Origin: an uncultured Chloroflexota bacterium
Lineage (GTDB): Bacteria; Chloroflexota; Dehalococcoidia; CAUJGQ01
NCBI GenBank assembly: GCA_937879875.1
Contig: CALFMN010000072.1
Location: 1-64,000 of the forward strand
DNA: 64,000 nucleotides
Direction: 5' to 3'
Below, one piece after another: positions 1-8,775 of this stretch. The position numbers were made by a program, and so were the translations under genes. The notes beneath the pieces were generated by a model, which had not been told where the DNA came from, did not search any database, and saw nothing but the letters and a program-made list of their open reading frames with translations. The stretch's first letter is position 1, and the number at the start of each line of letters is the position of its first letter.

Positions 1-64
1 GTCCCTTCCCGCCTCGGGAAGGGACAGGTTCGGCTTCAGCCGAAGCAGGGTTAGGCGCCCCGCG
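1..64. repeat. Family-1 dispersed inverted repeat, copy A (cut by window edge)
   Basis: Only the right half is present: a CCCTTCCCG/CGGGAAGGG hairpin, a second hairpin TTCGGCTTCAGCCGAA, and the terminal CAGGGTTAGGCGCCCC. The same ending closes the copies at 5672, 13718, 24950, 34887 and 48569. It abuts the 3' end of the minus-strand beta-helix gene, whose stop codon is at the repeat edge, so it may also act as that gene's terminator. Confidence 0.8.
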
Positions 65-2137
65 CTACTGCGACGGCCCCGTCACCGGGGTCGGACTTGG
101 CGTCGGCGTCGGCGTCGTTATGCAGCCGGGCGGGTAGTTCGTGGCCAGACATGCCGGGGCGGTCGGGCCGACGACGGGCGTGTTCGCCGCGCCCGGAGTC
201 GGGAACGGTGTGGGAGTGGCGGCGAACGGCGTGGCGCTGATCGCCGGAAGCGACTGATCGGCCTTGATGAAGCCGAGGGAAGGGTCGTTGGGTTTGTGCC
301 AGAGCACGCTGTTCACATCGGCGTCGGGCGGCAGCCCGAAGCTGTTGCTGCTGGCGTCCACGTTGACGGTGACGTAACTGTCCAGCCGGATGGCACAGCC
401 CTGCGTCGGGCCGCAGGCGCCGTTGGAGACGATCTGATTCTGATGCAGCTGCGTGCCCGCGGGCTGCGTCGTGGCCACCGCGCCCACGCTGCCCACCTGC
501 AGCAGCACCGCCGTGCGGATGTCCTCCGCCGTGATCGTGTTGTTGGTCGCCACCGTGTTGCGCGCCCCGGCGATGACCAGTCCGTTCCAGTTGCGCAGCA
601 GCTTGTTGCCCGTGACCGTCGTCGCCAGCGGCTGCAGCCCCGCACCGAAGCCGCCTAATCTGATGCCCGCCGCCCCTGGCGTACGGCTCGACTCGATCGT
701 GTTGTTGGAGATCGTGTTGTTCTCCGAGGCGTCGTAGAGCACGACCGCGTCCTGATAGTCGTCGGAGATCACGTTGCTGTCGAGCAGGCTGTCGGCGATG
801 CCGCGCAGCACGATGCCGCGGCCGTTGTTGCGCACCGTGTTGGAGCGTAGCTGGTGCAGCCCGCCGCCGTCGGAGCACAGCCAGACCGCGGCGTTGACGT
901 TGCGGTCGATCAGGTTCGAGCCCAGCGTCAGCGCATCGGAGGCGTCGGAGCCCAACCCCAGGCACTCCGCCGTGACGATGCCGAAGCCGGTCAGCACGTC
1001 GCCCGTGGCCAGCACCGGCGAGAACTGGAAGATCGCCGAGCCCAGAATCGCGTTGTTGGAGATATTGGGGTGGTCGCTGTTCGCAAGAATGATGCCGGCG
1101 GCGTTGCCGAACAGCTCAGCTTTGGCCACGGGCGCCGGCGCCTTGAAGCCGGTGGGCAGCGGCTGGCCCGCGGGCGGGCAGGGCACGCCGGTGAAGGCCG
1201 GGTTGTTGAGCGTCTCGCCGCCGAGCACGTTGTTGGTCACATCGGTGAAGGCGTCGCCGTCCAGCAGGATCGCCGCCGCCGCCGGCTGGAAGGCGCCGCC
1301 GATGGCAAAGCCGTCGATCGCCGCGTGGTTGGCGATGCTCGCCGGCCCCACCGCGGCGCCGACCGCGGTCACGTGGAAGACGCTGGTGCCCAGCAGCGAG
1401 TGCAGGATCACCTTGTTGCCGTTGGCGGTGACCTTGACCAGCTTGCTGAGCTCGATCGTGTTGCAGACCTCGTAGATGCCGGCCTCGACGATCACCGTGT
1501 CGCCGTCGCGGGCGTAGAACAGCGCATTGGCGATCGTGCGGCAGGGACCAGGCAGCGCCGCCGAGGGCAGCGTGCCGGTGGGCAGATCCGGCCCGCAGAC
1601 CGAGTTGGGCACGCCCGAGGAGATGAAGTCGAAGCCCAGCGTCGAGACGGTGAGCGTGCGCGAGAGCACGGTGGCCGCAGGGCAGGTTTGCAGGGCGCCG
1701 AAGACGCTGGTGCCGTCGGAGAGCTGCACGGTGGCGCCGGGGAGGAGCAACTGCAAGGGGCTGAGCGCCAGGCTGCTGCCGTCGGTCAGCGGGTTGGATG
1801 CGGCGATCGGGCTCTGGGTGGCGCCGGGGCCGACCTGCAGGTCGAGCGTGGCGCCGGCGGCGACCGAGTAGCTTGCCGCCGGCACGATCACGCTGTTGAC
1901 GGGCAGCGGCGTGGGCACGGCGGCGGGCGAGGTGATCACGACGGTGAGCACGGTGGCGGCGCCGTTGAGCGTGGCGGGGGCGGCGGTGGCGTTGGCGATG
2001 CGGATATGGCCGGGGATGCTGGTGCAGTCGATCGCGGTGATGGCGAAGGCGGTGGGGTCGGCGTGCGTGGGCGCCGCGCGGCCGGCCAAAAGCAGTAGGA
2101 GCAGCAGCGCCGCGACGGCGAATGCAAGCCGTTTCAT
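65..2137 (-). CDS. Secreted right-handed parallel beta-helix repeat protein
   Basis: A 690-residue exported protein. Residues 1-26 form a signal peptide (MKR, long Leu/Ala core, then AAPTHADP). From about residue 200 the sequence is built of Asn-rich turns such as ISNNTI, LDSNVI and VTGNKL every 20-25 residues, the pattern of NosD/pectate-lyase-type beta-helices (PF13229-like); the 'PCRTIANALFYARDGDTVIVEAGIYE' region at about 198-223 is the usual entry strand of such folds. The C-terminus is a Thr/Pro stalk (TPTPTPSPTP), common in Chloroflexota surface proteins and probably a cell-wall spacer or linker. No catalytic residues are evident, so binding or surface structure is as likely as lyase activity. 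It ends exactly at a family-1 repeat. Start chosen at the ATG before the signal peptide, with GGAGG about 13 bases upstream. Confidence 0.85.
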   Translation of the reverse strand: MKRLAFAVAALLLLLLLAGRAAPTHADPTAFAITAIDCTSIPGHIRIANATAAPATLNGAATVLTVVITSPAAVPTPLPVNSVIVPAASYSVAAGATLDLQVGPGATQSPIAASNPLTDGSSLALSPLQLLLPGATVQLSDGTSVFGALQTCPAATVLSRTLTVSTLGFDFISSGVPNSVCGPDLPTGTLPSAALPGPCRTIANALFYARDGDTVIVEAGIYEVCNTIELSKLVKVTANGNKVILHSLLGTSVFHVTAVGAAVGPASIANHAAIDGFAIGGAFQPAAAAILLDGDAFTDVTNNVLGGETLNNPAFTGVPCPPAGQPLPTGFKAPAPVAKAELFGNAAGIILANSDHPNISNNAILGSAIFQFSPVLATGDVLTGFGIVTAECLGLGSDASDALTLGSNLIDRNVNAAVWLCSDGGGLHQLRSNTVRNNGRGIVLRGIADSLLDSNVISDDYQDAVVLYDASENNTISNNTIESSRTPGAAGIRLGGFGAGLQPLATTVTGNKLLRNWNGLVIAGARNTVATNNTITAEDIRTAVLLQVGSVGAVATTQPAGTQLHQNQIVSNGACGPTQGCAIRLDSYVTVNVDASSNSFGLPPDADVNSVLWHKPNDPSLGFIKADQSLPAISATPFAATPTPFPTPGAANTPVVGPTAPACLATNYPPGCITTPTPTPSPTPVTGPSQ

Positions 2138-2325
2138 CGATGAACGCGCGCCTCCGCTGCGCTGCGCTCGACCGGGCTCAGGCCGAGCGCTGTTATGCTA
2201 TCACAGACGACCTGCTCGTGACGGCAGGACCGGCGTGCGCTTGACCGAATGCCACAACCTACCTGCATGCGCTCCCCGCCGGCCGAAGTGGTTGCACGCG
2301 CATTACAGTAGCAGGGATTAGCCGC

Positions 2326-4395
2326 TTACGCCACATCGAGCTGACGGCGCAACTCGTCGCTGTCGGTGGTCGGCGCCTGGCAGACAAAGCCCTCGCAGAC
2401 GTACGCCGCGGCACGTCCGCCAACCAGTCCGCGCCCTTCCAGCAGCGGGGTCGCGGCGGCGGCTTCCGGATCGTCGGGCGCCGCCCCCGCCACGACGATA
2501 TGCGGCCGATACGTGCGGAAGGTCATCTCCAGCAGCTCACGCGTGCCGGGATCGCCGGGATAGCCGACGATCACGACCTCTTTGGGCTGTGCGAGCGCGA
2601 AGTCGAGCGCACAGAGCAGCCTGCCGAAGCCGTTGGGATAACGCGAGGCGATCTCGGCCAGCGGCGTGATCGCCTGCCGCGCCCGCTCGGCATAGCGGGT
2701 CTCGCCGGTGAACAGGGCCAAACGCAGCAGCACGTCCGCCGCAAGCGAGTTGCCGGCGGGCGTGGCGTTGTCGAAGGCGTCACGCGGGCGCACGATCAGG
2801 CGCTCGTGGTCCACGGCCGTATCAAAAAATGCTCCCTGCTCAGCGTCCCAGAAGCGATCGAGGATCTGGTCGGCGAGGCCGCGCGCTTCTGTGAGCCAGC
2901 GCGGCTCGAAGGTCGCCTGGTAGAGCGCGAGCAGGCCGTCGGCGCAGGCCGCGTAGTCTTCCAGATAGGCGTCGAGCCTGGCCCGGCCATCCTTCCACGA
3001 GCGCAGCAGCCGCCCGCCGCGGCGCAGCTCCACCAGCACAAACTCGGCGTTGCGCTCGGCAGCGGCGCGGTAGTCGTCGCGCGCCAGCACCCGTGCCGCC
3101 TCGGCCAGCGCCCGCAGCAGCAGTCCGTTCCAGGCCGTCAGCACCTTGTCATCCATGCCCGGCCGCACCCGCCGTGCCCGTGCGGCCAGCAGCCGCTCGC
3201 GGCTGGCGCGCAGATCCTCAGCCAGCTCCGCCTCGGACATGCCGTAGCCACGCGCCGCTTCGGCAAGGTCACGCGCGAGGTGCAGGATGTTCTTGCTCTC
3301 GAAGTTGCCGCCGGGCGTGGCATCGTAGATCGACATGAAGCGGTGCGCCGCCTCCGGGCCGAGCGCGGCGCGCAGTTCGTCCGGCGCCCAGACGTAGAAC
3401 TTGCCCTCAACGCCCTCGCTGTCGGCGTCGAGCGTGGAGTAGAAGCCGCCGCGCGCGTCCGTCATCTCACGCAGCACCCAGTCGAGCGTCTCTTCGCAAA
3501 CGCGGCGGTACGCGTGCTTGCCCGTCGCCTGATACGCGAGCAGATAGATGCGGGCGAGCAGGGCGTTGTCATAGAGCATCTTCTCGAAGTGCGGCACCAG
3601 CCAGTAGCGGTCGACCGAGTAGCGATGGAAGCCGCCGCCGAGCTGGTCGTACATGCCGCCGGCCGCCATCTGCCGCAGCGTGTGCTCAACCATCGCCAGC
3701 GCCTGTGCATCGTCGCGTCGCCGCCAGTAACGCAGCAGGAACTCGAGCGTCATCGCCGGCGGAAACTTAGGCGCGCCGCCGAAGCCGCCGAACTCGGCGT
3801 CGTACTGCTGCTTGAGCTGCTGCGCCGCCGCGTCGAGCAACGCCGCCGACGGCTCGCCCGCCGCCCGCGGAATACTGGCGTTCTCGCGTACGTGTTCCAG
3901 CAGCCGGCTCGCCTGGCCGGCCAGCTCGCCGCGGCGGTTCTGGTAGGCGTCGGCCACGGCCTGCAAGACGCGCGGGAAGCCGGGCATGCCCTGGCGGTCT
4001 TCGGGCGGATAGTACGTGCCGCCGTAGAACGGCTCACCGTTGGGCGTCAGAAAGACGGTCATCGGCCAGCCGCCGCGGCCGGTCAGCGCCTGCACCGCGC
4101 CCATGTAGATCTGGTCCACGTCGGGCCGTTCCTCGCGGTCCACCTTGATGCTGACGAAGCGTTGGTTCATCAGCCCGGCGATCTGCTCGTTCTCGAAGGA
4201 CTCGCGCTCCATCACATGGCACCAGTGGCAGGCCGAGTAGCCGACGCTGAGCAGCACCGGCTTCTCCTCGGCGCGGGCGCGGGCGAACGCCTCATCGCCC
4301 CAGGGATACCAATCGACGGGGTTGTGCGCGTGCTGCAAGAGATATGGGCTGGTCTCCTGCGCGAGGCGGTTGGTGAAACGGTGCGAAGCGGACAT
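2326..4395 (-). CDS. Thioredoxin domain protein of the SSP411/YyaL (DUF255) family
   Basis: A 689-residue cytosolic protein. The N-terminal 160 residues carry the DUF255 thioredoxin-like domain with the signature SACHWCHVM (Cys56 and Cys59) after NPVDWYPWGDEA; the rest is the (alpha/alpha)6-barrel, cellulase/epimerase-like half typical of the family (PHFEKMLYDNALL, LTAWNGL, NATPAGNS motifs). Human SPATA20 and bacterial YyaL are relatives of about 680-790 residues; their biochemical role is not settled. I chose the ATG at 4395 (MSASHRFTNRL) over one 51 bases upstream because GGAGGCG lies eight bases before it and family members begin near here. Divergent from the SsuD-like gene. Length and motifs indicate an intact gene. 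Confidence 0.93.
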   Translation of the reverse strand: MSASHRFTNRLAQETSPYLLQHAHNPVDWYPWGDEAFARARAEEKPVLLSVGYSACHWCHVMERESFENEQIAGLMNQRFVSIKVDREERPDVDQIYMGAVQALTGRGGWPMTVFLTPNGEPFYGGTYYPPEDRQGMPGFPRVLQAVADAYQNRRGELAGQASRLLEHVRENASIPRAAGEPSAALLDAAAQQLKQQYDAEFGGFGGAPKFPPAMTLEFLLRYWRRRDDAQALAMVEHTLRQMAAGGMYDQLGGGFHRYSVDRYWLVPHFEKMLYDNALLARIYLLAYQATGKHAYRRVCEETLDWVLREMTDARGGFYSTLDADSEGVEGKFYVWAPDELRAALGPEAAHRFMSIYDATPGGNFESKNILHLARDLAEAARGYGMSEAELAEDLRASRERLLAARARRVRPGMDDKVLTAWNGLLLRALAEAARVLARDDYRAAAERNAEFVLVELRRGGRLLRSWKDGRARLDAYLEDYAACADGLLALYQATFEPRWLTEARGLADQILDRFWDAEQGAFFDTAVDHERLIVRPRDAFDNATPAGNSLAADVLLRLALFTGETRYAERARQAITPLAEIASRYPNGFGRLLCALDFALAQPKEVVIVGYPGDPGTRELLEMTFRTYRPHIVVAGAAPDDPEAAAATPLLEGRGLVGGRAAAYVCEGFVCQAPTTDSDELRRQLDVA

Positions 4396-4557
4396 CGCAT
4401 GCGCCTCCGGCGGCCTGAGCGGCGGCCTCTTCTGCACAGGGTACACGCCACGGGCGATACATCGTCACCCAAAACGGGGCGTACAATCGAGCCGTGACCG
4501 CCTGCGGCAGATGGGTGCAAAAGCGGCCGATGGTCGCTAGCTGTGGACGGACTCTGG

Positions 4558-4579
4558 TCAAACAGCCGGTTTTGAAACC
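4558..4579 (-). repeat. Family-3 short repeat, half copy
   Basis: Read on the minus strand it is GGTTTCAAAACCGGCTG followed by TTTGA, matching 21 of 22 bases of the element at 46666-46687. It lies in the leader of the SsuD-like gene, 24 bases before its ATG. In the other copy the sequence is one arm of a perfect inverted repeat; here the partner arm is missing. Confidence 0.6.
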
Positions 4580-4602
4580 GCGTCTAAAAAGATGGTGCCG
4601 CG

Positions 4603-5682
4603 ATGGGATCAGCGCCGCTGGAGTTTCTCTGGTATGTGCCGAACACGGTCGAGAGCGGCCACCGCGGCGACGACACCGCCGAGGGCTGGGGCACGCCCGA
4701 CTTCAGCGCCGAGATCGCGCAGACGGCGGAAGCGCACGGCTTCGACGGGGCGCTGATCGGCGCAGGCTGGGGCCGGACGGACACGTTTACGCTCAGCACC
4801 GCGCTGGCGGCACGCACGCGGCGCTTCCGTCCGCTGGCCGCCATCCGGCCCGGCTACTGGCAGCCGGCGCAGTTCGCCTGCGCCGGCGCCACGCTGGACC
4901 AGCTCAGCGGCGGCCGGCTGCTGGTCAACATCGTCACCGGCAAAGACGCGCATCGCGCCTACGGCGACTTCGACGACGACGACACCAGCCGCTACGCCCG
5001 CACGCGCGAGTTCATGCAGCTCGTGCGGCGGCTGTGGACGGAAGAGGACGTGTCGTTCAGCGGCCGCTTCTACCGCGTGGAGCACTCGACCTGCCTGCCG
5101 CGGCCGTTTCGCATGCCGCACCCGCCGCTCTACTTCGGCGGCGCGTCTGAGGCGGCGGAGCAGGTGGCCGCGGCCGAGGCGGACGTGCAACTGATGTGGG
5201 GCGAACCGCTGGCGATGGCCGCGGAGCGCATCGAACGGCTGCGGCGGCTGAGCGCGTCATGCGCACGGCAGGCGCCGCTCGAGTTCGGCCTGCGCATCAC
5301 CGTCGTCGTGCGCGAGACGGCTGAAGCGGCCTGGCGCGAGGCCGAGGCGAAGCTGGGCGGCTGGGAAGGGCAGCTCGATCGCCGTGTGGAGAAGAACGTG
5401 ACCGGCGCCGGCTCCGTCGGCCAGCAGCGGCTGCGGGAGCTGCTCGACGCCGGCGCGGTGCTCGACCGCTGCCTCTGGACCGCGCCGGCAAGGGTCGGCA
5501 CCGGTGCAGCCTCGACCTGGCTGGTCGGCTCAGCCGATGAGGTTGTGGCCTCGCTGCGGGACTACATCGCGCTTGGCGTGACGCACTTCATCCTGTCCGA
5601 CACACCCTACCGCGCCGAGGCTCAGCGCGTCGGCGATCTGGTGGTGCGCCGCCTGATCGCGGCGGCCGCGCGGGGCACCTAA
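4603..5682 (+). CDS. LLM-class monooxygenase similar to alkanesulfonate monooxygenase SsuD
   Basis: A 359-residue TIM-barrel flavin enzyme. The opening EFLWYVPNTVESGHRG, the GAGWGRTDTF segment near residue 54 and NIVTGKDAHRAYGDFDDDD near 110 are SsuD-type landmarks; E. coli SsuD is 381 residues. SsuD uses reduced FMN and oxygen to cleave C1-C10 alkanesulfonates to aldehyde and sulfite. No SsuE reductase or SsuABC transporter is nearby, so substrate is uncertain (related enzymes act on dimethylsulfone or other small molecules). The last residues ARGT and the stop are encoded inside family-1 repeat copy B (GGGGCACCTAA), so the native C-terminus has been replaced or extended by the repeat. Confidence 0.85.
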   Translation: MGSAPLEFLWYVPNTVESGHRGDDTAEGWGTPDFSAEIAQTAEAHGFDGALIGAGWGRTDTFTLSTALAARTRRFRPLAAIRPGYWQPAQFACAGATLDQLSGGRLLVNIVTGKDAHRAYGDFDDDDTSRYARTREFMQLVRRLWTEEDVSFSGRFYRVEHSTCLPRPFRMPHPPLYFGGASEAAEQVAAAEADVQLMWGEPLAMAAERIERLRRLSASCARQAPLEFGLRITVVVRETAEAAWREAEAKLGGWEGQLDRRVEKNVTGAGSVGQQRLRELLDAGAVLDRCLWTAPARVGTGAASTWLVGSADEVVASLRDYIALGVTHFILSDTPYRAEAQRVGDLVVRRLIAAAARGT

Positions 5683-5895
5683 CCCTGCTTCGGCTTCAGC
5701 CAAAGCTGTCCCTTCCCGAGCCGGGAAGGGTTTGGTTCAAGGACAAACAGGGCCCGTGGGAGACGATCCCATCGCCCGTCCCGCAAGGACTCTCGGCCCC
5801 GCCGCCGTCCGGCGCCGCCGGGAGCGCTCCGGAAGTCCCTTCCCGGCTCGGGAAGGGACAGGTTTCGCTTCAGCGGAACCAGGGTTAGGTGCCCC
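5672..5895. repeat. Family-1 dispersed inverted repeat, copy B
   Basis: A full 224-base copy: left end GGGGCACCTAACCCTG, right end CAGGGTTAGGTGCCCC. Inside each end is a hairpin on CCCTTCCCG / CGGGAAGGG and a small TTCGGCTTCAGC-type hairpin. The middle (GCAAGGACTCTCGGCCCC, then CCGGGAGCGCTCCGGAAG) is shared with the other copies in the same order, so this is one element and not chance hairpins. The left end supplies the stop codon of the SsuD-like gene. Confidence 0.9.
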
Positions 5896-5942
5896 GCGCA
5901 GCCGCCCGCGGCCGTCTTTGCCGAGACGCCGAGAAACGCCGC

Positions 5943-6152
5943 CTACCCCTTGCCGCCGACCGCCTTCCAGAGCGCGTAGGCTTCGACCAGCAGCACGCCG
6001 GCCAACACCACGCCGCCCGCGGCGCGCGCCGAGACGCCGTGGACGGCCGCGGCCGTGAGCAGCAGCACGATCACGATGCCGGCGGCGATGCGCCACTCGT
6101 CGCCGATCAAGAAGTCGTACCAGAAGTGGAAGAACGCTTCCGCGTAGCGCAT
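5943..6152 (-). CDS. Small membrane protein (69 aa), partner of the upstream COG4280-like gene
   Basis: Starts MRYAEAFFHFWYDFLIGDEW and then has two hydrophobic segments (about residues 21-38 and 43-60), ending in AVGGKG. It begins four bases after the stop of the upstream membrane protein, so the two are almost certainly co-transcribed and probably translated together. I do not recognise a named family. The FxxFWYDFLIGDEW start suggests an amphipathic or interfacial helix. It may be a small accessory subunit of the upstream protein. Confidence 0.75.
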   Translation of the reverse strand: MRYAEAFFHFWYDFLIGDEWRIAAGIVIVLLLTAAAVHGVSARAAGGVVLAGVLLVEAYALWKAVGGKG

Positions 6153-6156
6153 GCGC

Positions 6157-6924
6157 CTAATCTCCCGCTTCGGGGCGCAGCCGCGTCGGCGTGGGCCGTA
6201 TGGAAGGCCGCGGACGCACCGCCCAGACCGCCAGCCACGCGGCGACGACGAAGACAGCGAGCAGGCCGAGGATCGCCAGATCCTCGCCCGGCCAGGAGAC
6301 ACCGAGCCCCTCGCCCGCCCAGAAGGCGCCGAACGTCGTCAACATCAGCCCCACGGCGAACTTGAGCGTATTCTCCGGCACCGCCGCGAGCGGCTTGTGC
6401 AGCAGCACGCCGGCGCCGATCACCAGCACCGCGGCGACGAGCGAGCCGAGCGCGGCCAGCGGAATGTTCTTCGCGTTCGTGCCGAAGGTGACCACGATGA
6501 ACGCGACCTCCGCACCTTCCAAAAAGACGCCTTTGAACGACACGGTGAAGGCATACCAGTCCATGCCCTGCGCCACGACCGCGTGCTGCGCGGCCTCATC
6601 CCGCTCGCGGGCGAAGATCGCGTCTTCGTCGTGCAACGCCTTGCGGCCGGCGGCACGCAGTACGGCTTTGCGCACCCACTGCAGGCCGAACACGAGCAGG
6701 AAGCCGCCGACCACGAGCCGCAGCGCATCGAGCGGCACGAAGGCCACGAGCGCGGCGCCGAAGATCGCCACACCCACGCCCAACGCCGCCGCCGCCGCCG
6801 CCACGCCGATCAGCGTGCTGCGCCACTGTCGGGTGAGGCCGACGGCCAGCACGATCGTCAGCGCCTCGACGAACTCCACCGCGCTCGCAAGACCGGCCGA
6901 CAGGAAGAGGAAGACATCGCTCAT
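6157..6924 (-). CDS. Polytopic membrane protein, COG4280-like
   Basis: 255 residues with about six or seven hydrophobic helices. Two internally similar, Glu-bearing helices stand out: SAVEFVEALTIVLAVGL near residue 14 and KGVFLEGAEVAFIVVTFG near 126. Paired acidic membrane helices of this kind are seen in cation transporters of the FTR1 and GDT1 groups, and uncharacterised COG4280 proteins have the same layout, so a metal or cation transport role is plausible but inferred. The tail is Arg/Pro-rich and cytosolic. First gene of a two-gene operon with the 69-residue protein. Divergent from the LLM gene at 7045. Confidence 0.75.
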   Translation of the reverse strand: MSDVFLFLSAGLASAVEFVEALTIVLAVGLTRQWRSTLIGVAAAAAALGVGVAIFGAALVAFVPLDALRLVVGGFLLVFGLQWVRKAVLRAAGRKALHDEDAIFARERDEAAQHAVVAQGMDWYAFTVSFKGVFLEGAEVAFIVVTFGTNAKNIPLAALGSLVAAVLVIGAGVLLHKPLAAVPENTLKFAVGLMLTTFGAFWAGEGLGVSWPGEDLAILGLLAVFVVAAWLAVWAVRPRPSIRPTPTRLRPEAGD

Positions 6925-6936
6925 CGTACGGTTTCA

Positions 6937-7022
6937 GGTGACGGGTTACAGGTGACAGAAGGACGGATGAATGCTCCGAACGGCGGTGCCCGCCTCCGTC
7001 CCTCCTACTGTAACCTGTCACC
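6937..7022. repeat. Inverted pair of GGTGACnGGTTACAG repeats
   Basis: GGTGACGGGTTACAG at 6937 is mirrored by CTGTAACCTGTCACC ending at 7022, with a further CTGTAACC at 7029. Almost the same unit occurs at 26371-26392. It fills the space between two divergent genes and could be a small mobile repeat or a paired operator. Confidence 0.55.
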
Positions 7023-7044
7023 CGTTCCCTGTAACCTAGCGGCT

Positions 7045-8064
7045 ATGCAAGCACCACGCAGCGGCTTCGTCGCCACCGTCGGCAGCGTGCGCGAGATCGC
7101 GGCGCTCGCGGCCGAGGGTGAGCGGCTCGGCTACGAGAGCGCCTGGGTCGCGGAAACGGCGGGCTACGATGTCGTCTCGCTGCTCACCGCGATGGCGGCG
7201 AGCACCGCCAGCATCCGGCTCGGTACAGGCATTGCCGGCGTCTACCTGCGCAGCCCGCTGCTGATGGCGATGTCCGCGAACGCCGTGAACGAGTTCTCCG
7301 GCGGCCGCCTGCTGCTCGGCCTGGGCACCAGCACGCCGGTGATCGTCGAGCGCTGGCACGGGCTGGCCTGGAGCAAGCCGCTGGGCCACATGCGCGCCTA
7401 CGCGGAGCTGGTGCGGCGCCTGCTGGCCGGCGAGCGCGTGAAAAGCGACGGACTGTACGCGCTGAACGGCGTCCAGCTCGTCGTGCCCGCCGCGGGCGTG
7501 CCGCCGATCTACTTCGGCGCGCTGAACGACGGGATGTTAGCCCTGGCCGGGGCGATCGCCGATGGCGTGATCTTGAACTTTCCCACGCTCAGCTATGCCC
7601 GGCGTGCGCTTGAGCTGGTGCGCCGCAGCGCCGAGGACGCCGGCCGCGACCCGGCCAGCGTGACGATCGCCGCCTTCGTGCGCACGACCGTGACCGATAC
7701 GCCGGACTCCGCCTTCCTGCGCCAGCGGTATGAGCGTGAGTTGCTGCAGTACGTGCTGGCGCCCGTCTACCGCCGCGTCTTCACGGCCGACGGCTACGGC
7801 GCCGTCTGCGATCGGGTGAACGAACTCTGGGCCGCGGGCAAGCGCGAGCAGGCGCTGGCCGCGCTCACCCCCGAGTTTCTGCGCGATCACACCGTCGTCG
7901 GCCCGAGCGATGACTGCGCGGCCCGCCTGCAAGCCCTGCGCGACATCGGCGTGGACAACGTCGTCTTGCTCTGCTTGCCGGACAATGCCGACGATCCGCT
8001 GGGCAGCGTGCGGCTCAGCATCGTCTCGCTGGCGCCGGGCGCGCAGGCGCAGCCGACGGACTGA
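7045..8064 (+). CDS. LLM-class flavin/F420-dependent oxidoreductase
   Basis: 339 residues with the luciferase-like TIM-barrel pattern: an N-terminal strand, ESAWVAETAGYDVVSLL near 34, TASIRLGTGIAGVYLRSP near 57-74, and FSGGRLLLGLGTSTPVIVERWHG near 90-113. The last motif is typical of F420-dependent and FMN-dependent members acting on unknown substrates. The reading frame stays open far upstream, but the ATG at 7045 begins the family-typical start (MQAPRSGFVATVGS) and the upstream part overlaps the divergent operon. Substrate unknown; three such enzymes and an F420-reductase-like gene lie within 12 kb, favouring F420 as cofactor by association only. Confidence 0.85.
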   Translation: MQAPRSGFVATVGSVREIAALAAEGERLGYESAWVAETAGYDVVSLLTAMAASTASIRLGTGIAGVYLRSPLLMAMSANAVNEFSGGRLLLGLGTSTPVIVERWHGLAWSKPLGHMRAYAELVRRLLAGERVKSDGLYALNGVQLVVPAAGVPPIYFGALNDGMLALAGAIADGVILNFPTLSYARRALELVRRSAEDAGRDPASVTIAAFVRTTVTDTPDSAFLRQRYERELLQYVLAPVYRRVFTADGYGAVCDRVNELWAAGKREQALAALTPEFLRDHTVVGPSDDCAARLQALRDIGVDNVVLLCLPDNADDPLGSVRLSIVSLAPGAQAQPTD

Positions 8065-8165
8065 CCGCACCGCCAACACACAGCCGTTTCATGGTGGCCG
8101 ATAGCCGGGCGCGCAGCGCGGGAAGCTACGGCCAACCGGCCGATTGGGCAAGGGGGAAGCAAGAC

Positions 8166-8759
8166 ATGATTCCAGAGGTCGAGACGATCGCGCTGCGCAT
8201 CGCCGCCGAGCGCGCCCGCTTCGAACAGTTCAGCCGCTCGCTCAGCACTGAGGAACTGCAACGGCCCGTGCCGGACAGCACCTGGGTGGTCAAGGACTTC
8301 ATCAGCCATCTCGCGACGATCGACGCGCCGATCAGCGCCTGGTTCGGCAGCATCGCTGACGGGACGTCGGCGGGCCTGGGCGGACGTGGCGAGCACGGCG
8401 AGGTCTGGGACGTGGACCGCTTCAACGATGCGAAGGCAGCCGAGCGCCGGGCGCGTTCGCTGGACGAGATCTTCGCGGAGGCCGCGCGGGAGCGTGCGGC
8501 GCTCGTGGCAGCGCTGGGCCGGCTGACCGCCGCGCAACTGGCCGGCACCATCCATTTCGGGGGCGACAGCAAGCGCCCGCCCAGCGACATTCCGCTTGGC
8601 CGCTATCTGCAGGGCTGGTCGCGCCACGATGTCATTCACGTGGCCGACATGCTGAAGGCGCTGCCCGAGCGCCGCGCCGAGCCGGCGATCGCCGCCTGGC
8701 TGGCCGAGCCGGAGGTCGCCGCCGTGGTCGGCATGTATCAGCGGGCGATGGATGGGTAG
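8166..8759 (+). CDS. DinB / maleylpyruvate-isomerase-fold protein
   Basis: 197 residues forming a predicted four-helix bundle. FISHLATID (His near residue 48) and WSRHDVIHVADM (His near 159 and 163) are spaced like the metal-binding His triad of the DinB_2 and mycothiol-dependent maleylpyruvate isomerase superfamily. Members include thiol-dependent transferases and proteins of unknown role. Start set at the ATG preceded by AAGGGGGAAG. The next gene follows after 16 bases, so they form an operon. Confidence 0.8.
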   Translation: MIPEVETIALRIAAERARFEQFSRSLSTEELQRPVPDSTWVVKDFISHLATIDAPISAWFGSIADGTSAGLGGRGEHGEVWDVDRFNDAKAAERRARSLDEIFAEAARERAALVAALGRLTAAQLAGTIHFGGDSKRPPSDIPLGRYLQGWSRHDVIHVADMLKALPERRAEPAIAAWLAEPEVAAVVGMYQRAMDG

Positions 8760-8775
8760 GGAACAGGGAACAGGA

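Noticed and set aside
2500..4497. A 665-codon frame opposite the SSP411-type gene
   Set aside because: High-GC shadow: Arg/Gln/His/Ala-rich, no motifs, no ribosome site; the minus-strand protein is clearly real.
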